Assembly (NCBI GenBank): GCA_963585895.1
Contig: OY757911.1
Location: 63,826,807-63,890,806, forward strand
Length of the DNA stretch: 64,000 bases
Direction: 5' to 3'
Source of the DNA: Sepioteuthis lessoniana
Taxonomy: Eukaryota; Mollusca; Cephalopoda; Myopsida; Loliginidae
Below are positions 10,645 to 20,135 of this stretch, one piece after another (the stretch's first letter is position 1; every line of letters begins with the position of its first letter). The translations under genes were made by a program, and so were the position numbers. The notes beneath the pieces are model-generated. The model did not search any database. It saw nothing but the letters and a program-made list of their open reading frames with translations, and had not been told where the DNA came from.

Positions 10645-11235
10645 CACACACACACATATATATATATATATATGAATATATATCTATATGATTTCTAAGA
10701 GAATAATTTGCAGGTATTTTTTTTATTTTTAAATGAGTTAGAGTTAATTTGTTTTCATGCAATTAAGTATTGCTATTATTTGCACACAATCAAACATCCT
10801 CAAGGGTTATTATTTAAAACCAATTATTCTATTTAAGACCAATTATTCTATTTAATGTTTATCAGTTGTTTGCACACAGAGAAGTGGTTTCAAATATTGC
10901 TCACACTAATTGTTTTATTTGCACAAAGTTAAATGGTTTAAAGTTACGCTATTTAACGATATTTTTGTTCGATACTATATATGCATTTGCACACAGTTAG
11001 ATAGTTCCAAGTATAGCTAATTTATACCAATAATTCAATGTTTGTTCACTGTTAAATGGTTTCAAGTATTACTATTCCATACTTATAATTCTCTTCAACA
11101 TCACTCATTCGTTTGAACACAGTTAAATGGTTTCAAGTATTGTAATACAACACTAACAACTCAATTTAACATCAGTCATTTGTTTGCACGCAATTAAACG
11201 ATCAAACAGTTCGATTTAACACATAGATGGGGTAT
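10285..11235 (-). mobile_element. Family C copy with long internal array
   Basis: It starts with the tail (GGTTGGTTGGGG, GGTTTTATGGCATAT) and runs through about ten degenerate units of 60-70 bp with GCACACAGTTAAATGGTTTC and CAAGTATT(G/T). It ends at ACACATAGATGGGG, before the G/C-rich head, which is missing. A (CA)n(TA)n block lies at 10588-10672. Confidence 0.7.
10588..10672. repeat. (CA)n(TA)n microsatellite inside family C
   Basis: CA for about 55 bp, a short break, CA, then TA. It interrupts the family C array. Confidence 0.9.
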
Positions 11236-12380
11236 GAGAAATCGTGCTCAATTCAATAAATATGCTAGGTTTTAGGTCTTAAATTACAACAACCAACACA
11301 CGAAAAGTTAACATAATTATCTGAATGTTAGTCGTTATTAAGTACAACTCTAACCAAATCAAGAAAACTTTATCTCTGCCCAGCCCAAGAAATCTAGCAG
11401 TAACTGTCAGGGTGGCAATGGAGAAGAGAAAAGTATGAAAATAAAGGAGATAAAAAAGGGGAAGGGAAGCTTACTTTTTCTATCTGAAAGAAAAATGTCT
11501 TTATATTCATTAAAAATAAAAACAACTAGTCCCCACAAAGTAATTTATTTTAAGAGAAATAATCTTTAAAAATCCGGCTTGGCATATTTTCCCCTATGCT
11601 TGTGGAAAATATTGGATTTAAGGTAACAAAAATAACATACATTCAAGTAACGGCAATATTAGAACCAAAAAAAAAGAAAAAAGAAGGGGATAAAGAAATA
11701 CAACGACTCACTTGCTCGAAGCCATGGAGTCAACCACCTACTGTCAGTTTAACTTTTGTCAATGATAAAATACCTTTCTTTGGTATTTTATGTCAAAGTT
11801 CATTTTGAAGCCAATTTTTAGGGTTTCTTCTTCTTCTCAGCGTCTCCGTCTTATGTAGATTCAACCTGGACAACTGTGTTCTTCTAGTTTCTTGTGTAGA
11901 CTTGTTGAAAACGAAGTTTACTATTTCTTTAAATGAACTTCGAGTAGTCCACCGCTTCATCCTCTTAGATATATTTCTGTTTCAACTCGAATTTTCTTCT
12001 GTTGAACCTACGGAGGCTTTTACCGCATTTTCTGACCCGAGCCAACAACTTCCTTTGTGGGCAAAAGTCCAATAATACCGCCTCCAGACCTTAGACTCAA
12101 CTTTCTTTTAAAGGGGACAGTATACCAAAACCACAAATAGCAGTAGGTTTATTGTTTCAACAAGTAACTATAAAAACCCTGTAAGGAAAAGATGCTTAGC
12201 CTATGACTAATGGGCATATTTTGCACAAGCTACTTTTCTGAAGAAAAAACTGCCTTGAGTCGAAAGCGAATAAACAAGAGTTTGCAAAGCAAAAGGAGTG
12301 AGCCAGACAGAGCCTTCTGCTCGTGCTGACTTCAGAACAATCAATCATATTCGATCAGACATTAACTACCGAATTTACAA
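11236..12380. other. No recognisable feature
   Basis: About 1.1 kb without a supported gene. Open frames are short and compositionally random. I cannot exclude untranslated or intronic host sequence. Confidence 0.35.
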
Positions 12381-12384
12381 TTTT

Positions 12385-12605
12385 CAACTGGGGCTCTAAC
12401 AGGTACTACTACTCCGGGTCAAAGTAGACATGGAAGTAGTGGCAATGAAGGGTTACTTCACATCCCGCAGAGCTCCAGAATAGGAGCCTCACTATCAGGT
12501 GGTTTAATGTCATAAATAGGACACTCATCAGGTGGGGTCTTACTCCTCTGTAGAGATTCAGTCTATGTATTCTACAGCTCCAGTCGACTGGGATGATTCC
12601 TAACA
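12385..12605 (-). mobile_element. Family C head fragment
   Basis: The minus strand reads CCAGTCGACTGGAGCTGTAG, the CTACAGAGGAGTAAGACCCC stem and the CCCGGAGTAGTAGTACC block. It stops at the array boundary. 12606-12985 shows nothing recognisable. Confidence 0.75.
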
Positions 12606-12985
12606 GAATTATTGATATTATAAATAAAAATGGCAATTTTCATTAAGCATATAAAAAGTCGATACGTATACATTTTATTAAAAGTCTTCCGAAAAGTTTA
12701 ATGTATTCATTTCTCCAAGGTTATAAAAAAGTAATGACTTTTCGGTGGATTTTATCTCCGTCATCATAACTCTCCGTGATGGGACCTCAGGTTATGCTGC
12801 GACACACAAGTGCAAAGACGATTGTTTGTAAGCATTCATCTAGAAGATAATTCAAACTCATTATTGTAAAATAGAAGATCACATTGGACTTTTCTACAAC
12901 AGTTTATTTTGCGGATTATTTCATTTTATAAACGAACTTTTTATCAGGATAGCTAATATTAATTTTTGCTCACCATTGCTTTTTC

Positions 12986-13022
12986 CGTGCTGCCAGCACG
13001 ATATGATGATGATGATGATGAT
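12986..13022 (+). mobile_element. LINE-2r terminal scrap with (ATG)n tail
   Basis: CCGTGCTGCCAGCACGA followed by TATGATGATG repeats matches the last bases of LINE-2r (compare 39140-39170). The body is absent, so it is an extremely truncated insertion or a SINE that borrowed this 3' end. Confidence 0.5.
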
Positions 13023-13117
13023 TGCTTTTTCAAATGTGGCACAAGGCACGAAAATTGGGCGGGGGAAAGATTTTAAGTGGTTGCTCTTCACTATCCTATC
13101 TTTAACTTAGTTCCATT

Positions 13118-13352
13118 CACGGGGCGGATCCTCGTGGTGCAATGGTTAAAGCAATGGACCGCGGAATTGTAGTAAGCGAGTTCGTACTCTAGTCGCGCTA
13201 TTACGTTCACTTTCGGGAAAATACTCTTGGGAAAGGTATGAACCCCACTTATCCTTCCAGCTAAGAGTTAAATAGTTCCACAACTGTTCTTCAAGGAGAA
13301 TGGCTTTGGCATTAAATAACCTACAAAGGTTGATATGCCATTAAACAAAGAA
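13118..13352 (+). mobile_element. SINE-B copy, near complete
   Basis: The head starts GGGGCGGATCCTCGTGGTGC, with A-box TCGTGGTGCAATGG and B-box-like GAGTTCGTACTC. The core CTTGGGAAAGGTATGAACC and CAGCTAAGAGTTAAATAG follow. The tail hairpin is intact: GGCAT pairs with ATGCC, and AACC with GGTT around TACAAA. It ends in AAACAAAGAAA. This is the best reference copy in the window. Confidence 0.85.
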
Positions 13353-13484
13353 AAAAAGTTCCATTCTCTGACACAAATAAACTATAGTATTCCTTTCATC
13401 ATAACGTCGTAAGTATTAAAAAAAACTTAGAGCCTCCAAAATAAGCCTTTTACTCAATGAGGTCCTAAACTAATCCCATATGTT

Positions 13485-13690
13485 AGAGGGTCGTTCAAAA
13501 GATCTAAACCTCACCCAGAAAGAACAGCATAACCGAACATTTTTGTAAAGCCAACACACTACCATTTCTTATAAAACTAAAAAAATTAATTCAGATTTTT
13601 CCAGTTTAATAAGAAGTGGTATTGTGTTGATTAAACAAAAATATTCAGCTATGTTCTTAGTGAGGCTTAGAACTTTTTGAACAACTTTCG
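13485..13690. mobile_element. Mariner-like MITE with long inverted ends
   Basis: About 205 bp whose two ends are inverted copies over roughly 75 bp: the left GTCGTTCAAAAGATCTAAAC matches the complement of the right end, which reads AGTTGTTCAAAAAGTTCTAA. The ends continue through TTTTTGT..CAACACA. It has no coding capacity. A TA lies next to the left end, as expected for Tc1/mariner targets; the right boundary is less clear. 13691-13890 shows nothing recognisable. Confidence 0.65.
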
Positions 13691-13898
13691 CACATACATC
13701 GTGAAAGAGCAAGCTTCCAAAATATTGGCTTCAGCGTTAGTCAAGGACTTTGTTGTGATATTGGACAGTGGTTGTTTGTAATTTGCATTGGAAGAAATGG
13801 AATAGACATATAATCATATTCTACAAAAGTAGAGAATTGAACAACAAAATGGAAACAGAATAACTTACTTGATTATGTCATAACTGATTTGTTTATGG

Positions 13899-14395
13899 CT
13901 GGATTCCCTAACCTTTTCAGTCCAAGGGCCACAAAACTTAATTCAGAAGGGCTCGGGTAAGCGATCTTAACGACCCACAATCTTAAAAAGACCCCCCCCC
14001 CCAAAAAAAACAGTACTGTTCACAAAGTAACAATCATAATTTCTTAATGATATATCTGATGTTGTTTGGAATCACAAAATTTTGTTGAATTCTTTGAAGA
14101 TACTCAAAGTTTTAAGACTGATAAAGCATACTGGCTTTTCCTTTTGTTCTATAAGGAAAACCCAATTAGTCTATGCCTCATCGAAAATGCGATTCTCTGA
14201 CTTTATTTTTTTCCTATTCTCAAAAGACATGATTCTGTAAAAGAAAAAAGAAAAGAGAAATTTTTGTCAATATAGTAAAAATAAACTCATAGCATGACAG
14301 GGCCTGGTGGGTCACAATGCATTGTCAATGAGGGAATTGGTTCAGACGAACAGATCTTGCAAGCCATACGTTGCCCACATTGTTTGGAACTCCTG
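13899..14395. mobile_element. hAT-like non-autonomous DNA transposon
   Basis: The left end CTGGATTCCCTAACCTTTTC and the complement of the right end, CAGGAGTTCCAAACAATGTG, are imperfect terminal inverted repeats. The 8-bp flanks GTTTATGG (13891-13898) and GTTTATAG (14396-14403) differ at one base, the target-duplication length expected of hAT elements. The subterminal CAGTCCAAGGGCCAC motif is typical of hAT relics. It has no transposase and is about 497 bp. Confidence 0.7.
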
Positions 14396-14486
14396 GTTTA
14401 TAGCTCTGTTATCTTTCGCTCGGTTTTGAAAAAATACTTTTTCATTTCCCTTTTTTTTTGTTCTGGCTGTCAATGTATTTCTAAGA

Positions 14487-14731
14487 AGTCGGATGACCGT
14501 CGTCGAGTGGACCCGAAAGTTCCCTTTTCGATAGCAACTACACTGAGATGTAGGGAAGGACGCTTCCTCTGGATTGCATCACTTACTCTTGATCCTATCC
14601 TTATAATGCTGAGGGTGGAGCAAGGTATAATCAAGTATCATTTTTTGAGTCTTTAGTATGATTAGACCCGGGATTGAACGCCGAACTCGTAGGTCATTGG
14701 CGAACACTGACCATTATGCCAATGGGCCGGT
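14487..14731 (-). mobile_element. SINE-A copy
   Basis: On the minus strand the CCGGCCCATTGGCATAATGG head is followed by a B-box-like GTTCAATCC, the CATTATAAGG body and the 3' end with CGACGACGG. It is noncoding although a plus-strand frame of about 120 residues crosses it. Confidence 0.8.
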
Positions 14732-14837
14732 ATATTATACGTACGTTTTTTTCTATTTTGTTTTATTCTTCTTCTCACAAGACTTCAATAATTAGTGCCC
14801 TAAAACGAAAGACACGAAACAAAACAAAACAAAAAAA

Positions 14838-14935
14838 AACTTAGATAAGCACCAATTAATTATTATTCAACTGGAAACTGTTTTTGTAATACACACCAAC
14901 ATTTCAGGTAATCCTTTACATCAATTTAAATTGGA
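14838..14935. repeat. Flank shared with 17383-17530
   Basis: TTAGATAAGCAC, TTATTCAACTG and TGTTTTTG(T/A)AATACACACCAA occur in the same order at both places, so this segment and the locus at 17.4 kb are paralogous. Confidence 0.65.
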
Positions 14936-14937
14936 CC

Positions 14938-15811
14938 CGTCTTGTTATTTAAAGCTTTGCTTAGTCTGGCACACAAGCCTTCTTAATGCCATCTTGTTAT
15001 TTATAAAGCTTTGCTTAGTCTGGCACACAAGCCGTCTTAATGCCATCTTGTTATTTATAAAGCTTTGCTTAGTCTGGCACACAAGCCTTCTTAATGCCAA
15101 CTTGTTATTTATAAAGCTTTGCGTAGTCTGGCACACAAGCCTTCTTAATGTCATCTTGTTATTTATAAAGCTTTGCTTAGTCTGGCACAGAAGCCTTCTT
15201 AATGCCATCTTGTTATTTATAAAGCTTTGCTTAGTCTGGCACACAAGCCTTCTTAATGCCAATTTGTTATTTATAAGGCTTTGCTTAGTCTGGCACACAA
15301 GCCTTCTTAATGCCAACTTGTTATTTATAAAGCTTTGCTTAGTCTGGCACACAAGCCTTCTTAATGTCATCTTGTTATTTATAAAGCTTTGCTTAGTCTG
15401 GCACACAAGCCTTCTTAATGCCATCTTGTTATTTATAAAGCTTTTCTTAGTCTGGAACACAAGCCTTCTTAATGCCAACTTGTTATTTATAAAGCTTTGC
15501 TTAGTCTGGCACAGAAGCCTTCTTAATGCCATCTTGTTATTTAAAGCTTTGCTTAGTCTGGTACAGAAACCTTCTTAATGCCATCTTGTTATTTATAAAG
15601 CTTTGCTTAGTCTGGCACACAAGCCTTCTTAATGCCAACTTGTTATTTATAAAGCTTTGCTTAGTCTGGTACAGAAACCTTCTTAATGCCATCTTGTTAT
15701 TTAAAGCTTTGCTTAGTCTGGCACACAAGCCTTCTTAATGCCATCTTGTTATTTATAAAGCTTTGCTTAGTCTGGCACACAAGCTTTCTTAATGCCATCT
15801 TGTTATGCCGA
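14938..15811. repeat. 54-bp minisatellite, about 16 units
   Basis: Units of 54 bp (AAGCTTTGCTTAGTCTGG, CACACAAGCCTTCTTAATGC, then CATCTTGTTATTTAT), with a few units of 51 bp lacking TAT. The unit is a multiple of three and free of stops in one frame of each strand. Long frames therefore exist on both strands (215 residues plus, 195 minus) with an 18-residue period. Variants (CAACTTG, GTACAGAAAC) are interspersed, suggesting local conversion. Confidence 0.95.
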
Positions 15812-16140
15812 TCTAAATCGCAATAGTCGGTATATAAAATATTCAGCTAAGTCAGTCTTACATTACACCCACCATTATCAGTTTATTTAAAAGAATAAAA
15901 ACACCTTCGAGAAAATAATTGACACAATATGAATATAAACATAAAATTCCCAGTTTAAATAATGCAAAAACCATAAAACCCGTCTAATAACACAATTCCC
16001 TTTTCCCGAATTTATACAAAACCTTTTTTAGATATAAAAAATACAATTCTTTTTAAAGCTTAACTTCAGGTTGCTTGCAGTATCTAGTGCCCCATTTAAG
16101 TACTAAACAAGCTTATCGATGCTTAATGATATGTTTTTGT
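15812..16140. other. Right flank of minisatellite locus, no gene
   Basis: The first 40 bp (CAATAGTCGGTATATA) have a counterpart near 17612-17640. The rest shows nothing recognisable. Confidence 0.4.
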
Positions 16141-16142
16141 GG

Positions 16143-16381
16143 ATTCATTTGGTTTATTTTTTATGGCATACCAACCTTCGTGGACTATTCAATACCAAAG
16201 GTATATTTATTGAAGGACAGTCGTGGTACTATTTAACCCGTAACCGGCAGTATAAGGGAGTTAATATCCCTCCCAATGATATTAGTCCAAAAATAGCGTA
16301 ATAGTGCGACTGGAGTTTGAACTCACTTACTACGATGTTGCAGTCCAGCAGGTTAACCATTATGCCATGGGAACTACCCCT
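16143..16381 (-). mobile_element. SINE-B copy
   Basis: The minus strand reads a tRNA head ending CCATGGCATAATGGTTAACC, the B-box-like GAGTTCAAACTCCAG, the core and the tail hairpin near 16160-16195. It spans head to tail with scattered point changes. Confidence 0.8.
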
Positions 16382-16713
16382 TAGAACAGAACAGACTCAT
16401 CGATGCCGAAATGTTTATGTATGAAGATAGACAACCAAGTAAATTTTGCGAGTTCATGTATAAGAATTTTATGTGAGTGTATCTATGAGTAATATGTGCA
16501 TCTCGATCACAGATTTGCATGTGTATAACCAAATATGGACTGTTATTTCGTGAAATTGCTTTTATAATTTTCCGTTTCTGCACAATGAAAATATAGGCGT
16601 CCAAAAATACCACAAGGAAATAAATATTTACAATATCCATCCGAGCAAACATTAACGATTTTCAAGATGGCAAATAAAATAAAAATAGAAATACTCATTT
16701 TTGTAATTTCTTC

Positions 16714-16950
16714 TTGTTCTTTGCAACTCTTTCTTTAATTTTCTTTTTGTTTGTGCATTTTTTCGTTTTTTTTTTTTTTCCATTTTTCTTTACTTTTCTT
16801 TTCTTCCTTTTCTTCTCATCGTTTTCTTTGTTTTTATATTTTTGTCATGTTTTTGTAAAGTTTATTTTTCTTATCATTATTCATTTCCTTTTAATTCTTC
16901 CCTTTTTTTTTCTTGCTTATTCTACTCTTTCCTTCCTTTCTCCTTTCTCA
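16714..16950. repeat. T-rich / TTTC low-complexity tract
   Basis: Pyrimidine-rich DNA that merges into the TTC array. The F-rich open frames here are compositional. 16382-16713 shows nothing recognisable. Confidence 0.7.
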
Positions 16951-16952
16951 GT

Positions 16953-17028
16953 CTTCTTCTTCTTCTTCTTCTTCTTCTTCTTCTTCTTCTTCTTCTTCTT
17001 CTTCTTCTTCTTCTTCTTCTTCTTCTTC
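16953..17028. repeat. (TTC)n triplet array, about 25 units
   Basis: Uninterrupted TTC/CTT repeats. A (GAA)n array of similar length lies 280 bp downstream in the complementary sense. Confidence 0.95.
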
Positions 17029-17308
17029 ACTTAAAACTAATACATTTAAGTTTCACTTTAAAATATCTATTCAATAATTTGTCATTAACATTTGATAGAA
17101 GGAATTCACATTATTTAACTCTCTTTGAGATTTTGCTTTTTATTTGTTAGACTTTTTAGAAGTAGGTAATTTGTAAAAAATATAATGAAGTAAACAAAAA
17201 TAAATAAAATACTTAAAGACTGATTGCTTAAGTAACTAGAAGATTAGGTCTGATAAGAAACACGATTAATTAAAAGTTTACTCCTCAACCATTAAAACTT
17301 TTACAACA

Positions 17309-17351
17309 GAAGAAGAAGAAGAAGAAGAAGAAGAAGAAGAAGAAGAAGAAG

Positions 17352-17381
<30 letters not shown>
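17309..17381. repeat. (GAA)n triplet array, about 24 units
   Basis: Uninterrupted AGA/GAA repeats, complementary to the 16953 array. Confidence 0.95.
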
Positions 17382-17382
<1 letters not shown>

Positions 17383-17640
17383 CTTAGATAAGCACTAATA
17401 ATAGAACTCTCGTAAGTTAATTTTGAAATGAGTAATTTTTATTATTTTTTACAATTGTTTAAAAAAAAAACGTTTGTTCAGTGGAATTATTCAACTGAAA
17501 GGTGTTTTTGAAATGCACACCAAGTCGTTTATTTTCTTTACGTAAATGTAAGTAAGGTAGATGCCATTGCTAATATAATAAACATTTCTGCTTTAGTTAT
17601 GCACAGATAAATGCGATTAGTCGATATACATATGTTTGGA
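17383..17640. repeat. Paralogue of the 14.8-15.85 kb minisatellite locus
   Basis: Shares the left flank of the 54-bp array (TTAGATAAGCACTAAT, TTATTCAACTG, GCACACCAA) and its right flank (GCGATTAGTCGATATACA). Between them is only one eroded unit-like stretch (ATGCCATTGC...GCTTTAGT). Confidence 0.55.
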
Positions 17641-17657
17641 CAAAGGTGCTTTCTCAG

Positions 17658-17658
<1 letters not shown>

Positions 17659-17708
<50 letters not shown>
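17659..17708. repeat. (TA)n microsatellite
   Basis: About 50 bp of TA. A second, shorter TA run lies at 17839-17865. 17866-18470 shows nothing recognisable. Confidence 0.9.
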
Positions 17709-17710
<2 letters not shown>

Positions 17711-18468
17711 CTAGAGAATAAATAGGGAACTAACAATAGCCATACATTGAGCACTCTCATAGATTTATATGATTACCCTCATATATTCTATGTAAAACAA
17801 TAATCCACACACACTGTCCTTGGACACTAACTGGATAATTTATATATATATATATATATATATATTCAGTACAAAATCAAATATTACTTTATTTATTAGA
17901 TATAACGTATTATACATTTGAATTGTATTGTACGTTAGTTTAGTGAGACTCAGTTAATTTTTACCGATTGTATAGGTACTTGAAATTTGTAAACAGACAT
18001 TTGCCTTTAAAATTCTGTACCGCAGATACGCAAAATTCAATTTGCGGTAAAATTTGACCACAATGAAATATGAAACTTTTTGCCGAATTAAGTAAATTTG
18101 AATAACGATTACAGTGGACCAGTAGGCAGAGCATTTAGCTGTAGCTGATTTGCGAAAAGAGAGAATTGACTTGTAAGTATAGCGTTTTCGATATTGTTTT
18201 AAAAATGGAATTCATTACATATTATCATAGTTCTTAAATATCAACATTAACCAAAATAATTTACTAATGCAAATTAAAATTATTATAATTCAAAGATATA
18301 AGCTTTTTGAATCTTTTAAACTTTGTTTTAAAGGTTATACTCGGAGGTTAATAATTGTAAGTACAAGGACTTTTTATTTATAGGGTGAATTAATGAAGAT
18401 TATTCATTCTCGTTTAATATCATTACAGTGTTGTTTGTTTACGGTGGCATAGTTTTCAGAACATATCT

Positions 18469-18471
<3 letters not shown>

Positions 18472-18536
<65 letters not shown>
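18472..18536. repeat. (TA)n microsatellite
   Basis: About 65 bp of pure TA immediately beside the second hammerhead-like motif. Confidence 0.95.
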
Positions 18537-18538
<2 letters not shown>

Positions 18539-18564
18539 GCAATTAGAAGAAAACTCAAACATAG

Positions 18565-18634
18565 TGAAATTGTCATTGTAGATTTATTTCGGCGAAAAAT
18601 ATCATTATACTCTTCGTCTCATCAGATGACTTCA
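18565..18634 (-). ncRNA. Hammerhead-ribozyme-like motif (one core change)
   Basis: The minus strand has GTCAT-CTGATGA (18630-18619), stem II between GACGAA and TTCGCC (five of six pairs), then GAAA (18590-18587) and ATGAC (18576-18572), which pairs perfectly with GTCAT as stem I. An outer TGAA/TTCA helix extends stem I across an AAT bulge. At position 16.1 a C replaces the U expected opposite A15.1, so self-cleavage is probably weak or lost. Type I hammerheads of this shape occur in Penelope-like elements and retrozymes. Confidence 0.5.
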
Positions 18635-18675
18635 CACGTTTAATTTTAGGTTGAGATAGATAGATAGATAAATAG

Positions 18676-18746
18676 ATATGCTGATGATATATATGTATAT
18701 ATTTATATATGTATATATATATATATACATATATCATCAGCATCAA
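18676..18746. repeat. Inverted repeat around a TA-rich loop
   Basis: ATGCTGATGATATATATGTA on the left is complementary to TACATATATCATCAGCAT on the right, with a TA-rich centre. It is preceded by a short (GATA)n run at 18651-18672. Confidence 0.75.
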
Positions 18747-18772
18747 GTTATGCTGATAGCACGGAAGTCCCA

Positions 18773-18774
<2 letters not shown>

Positions 18775-18848
<74 letters not shown>

Positions 18849-18862
18849 CTATCTATCTATCT
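18775..18862. repeat. (CT)n / (CTAT)n microsatellite
   Basis: CT repeats pass into CTAT repeats. They open an SLSL frame that is not a gene. Confidence 0.95.
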
Positions 18863-19010
18863 CGTCATCCATCTCTACCGATCATCGCTCCTGGAAAGTT
18901 CTGTAGACTGCATCCAGTGTTCGCACTGTGGTTTTTATGTAAGTCCTAGTCAGACGCCCTACCCCCACATTTATATTCATTTATTACATATAACGCGTCA
19001 TTTATAATTA

Positions 19011-19252
19011 CCGGCCCATTAGCCTAGCGGGTAGAATGTTCGCTAATATCCGGGGAGACTGGAGTTCAATCCTTGGTTGAGTCATACCAAAGACTTTGAA
19101 AATGTCATTTGATGCCGCCTTGTACAGGTCAAGAGTAAAGTAGAGTAATCCAGAGAAAGGGGTAGTACTCTCCCCAACACGTCGGTGTAGTAGCTATTGA
19201 AAAGGGAGCCTTCATGTCGTCATCGACTTCGGTCGCCAACTTTATTCTACTT
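19011..19252 (+). mobile_element. SINE-A copy
   Basis: Head CCGGCCCATTAGCCTAGCGG, B-box-like GAGTTCAATCC, then body and 3' end GGTCGCCAACTTTA. It faces the inverted repeat at 19262-19620, with a second SINE-A on the other side in opposite orientation. Confidence 0.8.
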
Positions 19253-19261
19253 GTATATATA

Positions 19262-19620
19262 AAATGAATAGTTCTGCAAATGAGTTTGAATGTAGTATTT
19301 TTGGTTTTTATTTCATAAAATTATGCTCCACACGTGTTTCGGCCTTGGTGGTCTTCTTCAGGAGACTAATAATGTGTTGTTGTTTTTTTTTATTAGGATG
19401 TGGTTCTTTTTAATTCGTATTTATTCACTTACTTATTTTTAATTTGTACGCATTTACAAGTATCTATTTTGTGTGTTTGTGTATGAAAATGTCTATGAGA
19501 ACTTATTAATACAATTTTAATGTACATGACCACAAAGTCCGAAACACGTGTCGAGCATAGTTATTGGAAATAAAAGCCAAAAGTACTACATTCAAATTCA
19601 TTTGAGGACCTATTCATTAA
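19262..19620. mobile_element. Foldback element with about 95-bp inverted arms, hammerhead-like ends
   Basis: The left arm (19262-19362) and right arm (19528-19620) are inverted copies sharing GAATGTAGTA, TTTTATTTC and CACACGTGTTTCGG-like stretches. The loop is about 165 bp. On the minus strand the left arm reads CTCCTGAAGA..GGCCGAAACACGTGTGGAG, a degenerate hammerhead plan with a CTCC/GGAG stem I. The right arm keeps GTCCGAAACACGTGTC, including the cleavage-site C. Inverted pseudo-LTRs with hammerheads are known in Penelope-like elements, but I see no coding sequence. Confidence 0.5.
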
Positions 19621-19672
19621 AAATATCTACTTTTCTCTCAGTAGACCAACAAAAAATTATATATATATATGT

Positions 19673-19888
19673 AAAAAGTAAAGTTAGCTACCGTAGTCGA
19701 GGGTGACCCAAAGGTTCCCTTTTCATTAGCTTGACACTGAGGAGAGAACGCTACTCCTTTCCCTGGATTACGCCACTTTACCCTTGATCCGTACCTTATA
19801 ATGCTGAGTGTTAGGCAAGGCCGCATCAAGTAGCATTTTTTTTTGTCTTCCGGGCCATTGGCGAACACTCTACCCACTTGCCAATAGT
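19673..19888 (-). mobile_element. SINE-A copy
   Basis: Minus-strand SINE-A from the TTGGCAAGTGGGTAGAGTG head to the CGACTACGGTAGC 3' end. The B-box region is partly deleted between GAAGACAAAA and the body. Confidence 0.75.
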
Positions 19889-20100
19889 AAGACTATTTGA
19901 TATAAACTAAGATAAAAACTCACGACTCACGCTTTTGTTCTTCGGATGAGCTAGTATTCAACACGTACAACTTTTTCGACAAAACAAAATATGTACTCTT
20001 TTTCATCCGCTTTTTTAAACACGTGACTATTACGTAGTTGGCATAATACGTCATGTGTCTCAATCCAGTGCTAGCGATAAGAGGTGATAACTGACAGGAT

Positions 20101-20131
<31 letters not shown>

Positions 20132-20135
<4 letters not shown>

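Noticed and set aside
14931-15578. Plus- and minus-strand repeat proteins of about 200 residues
   Set aside because: Consequence of a stop-free 54-bp unit. Both strands open equally, and flanks lack any gene structure.
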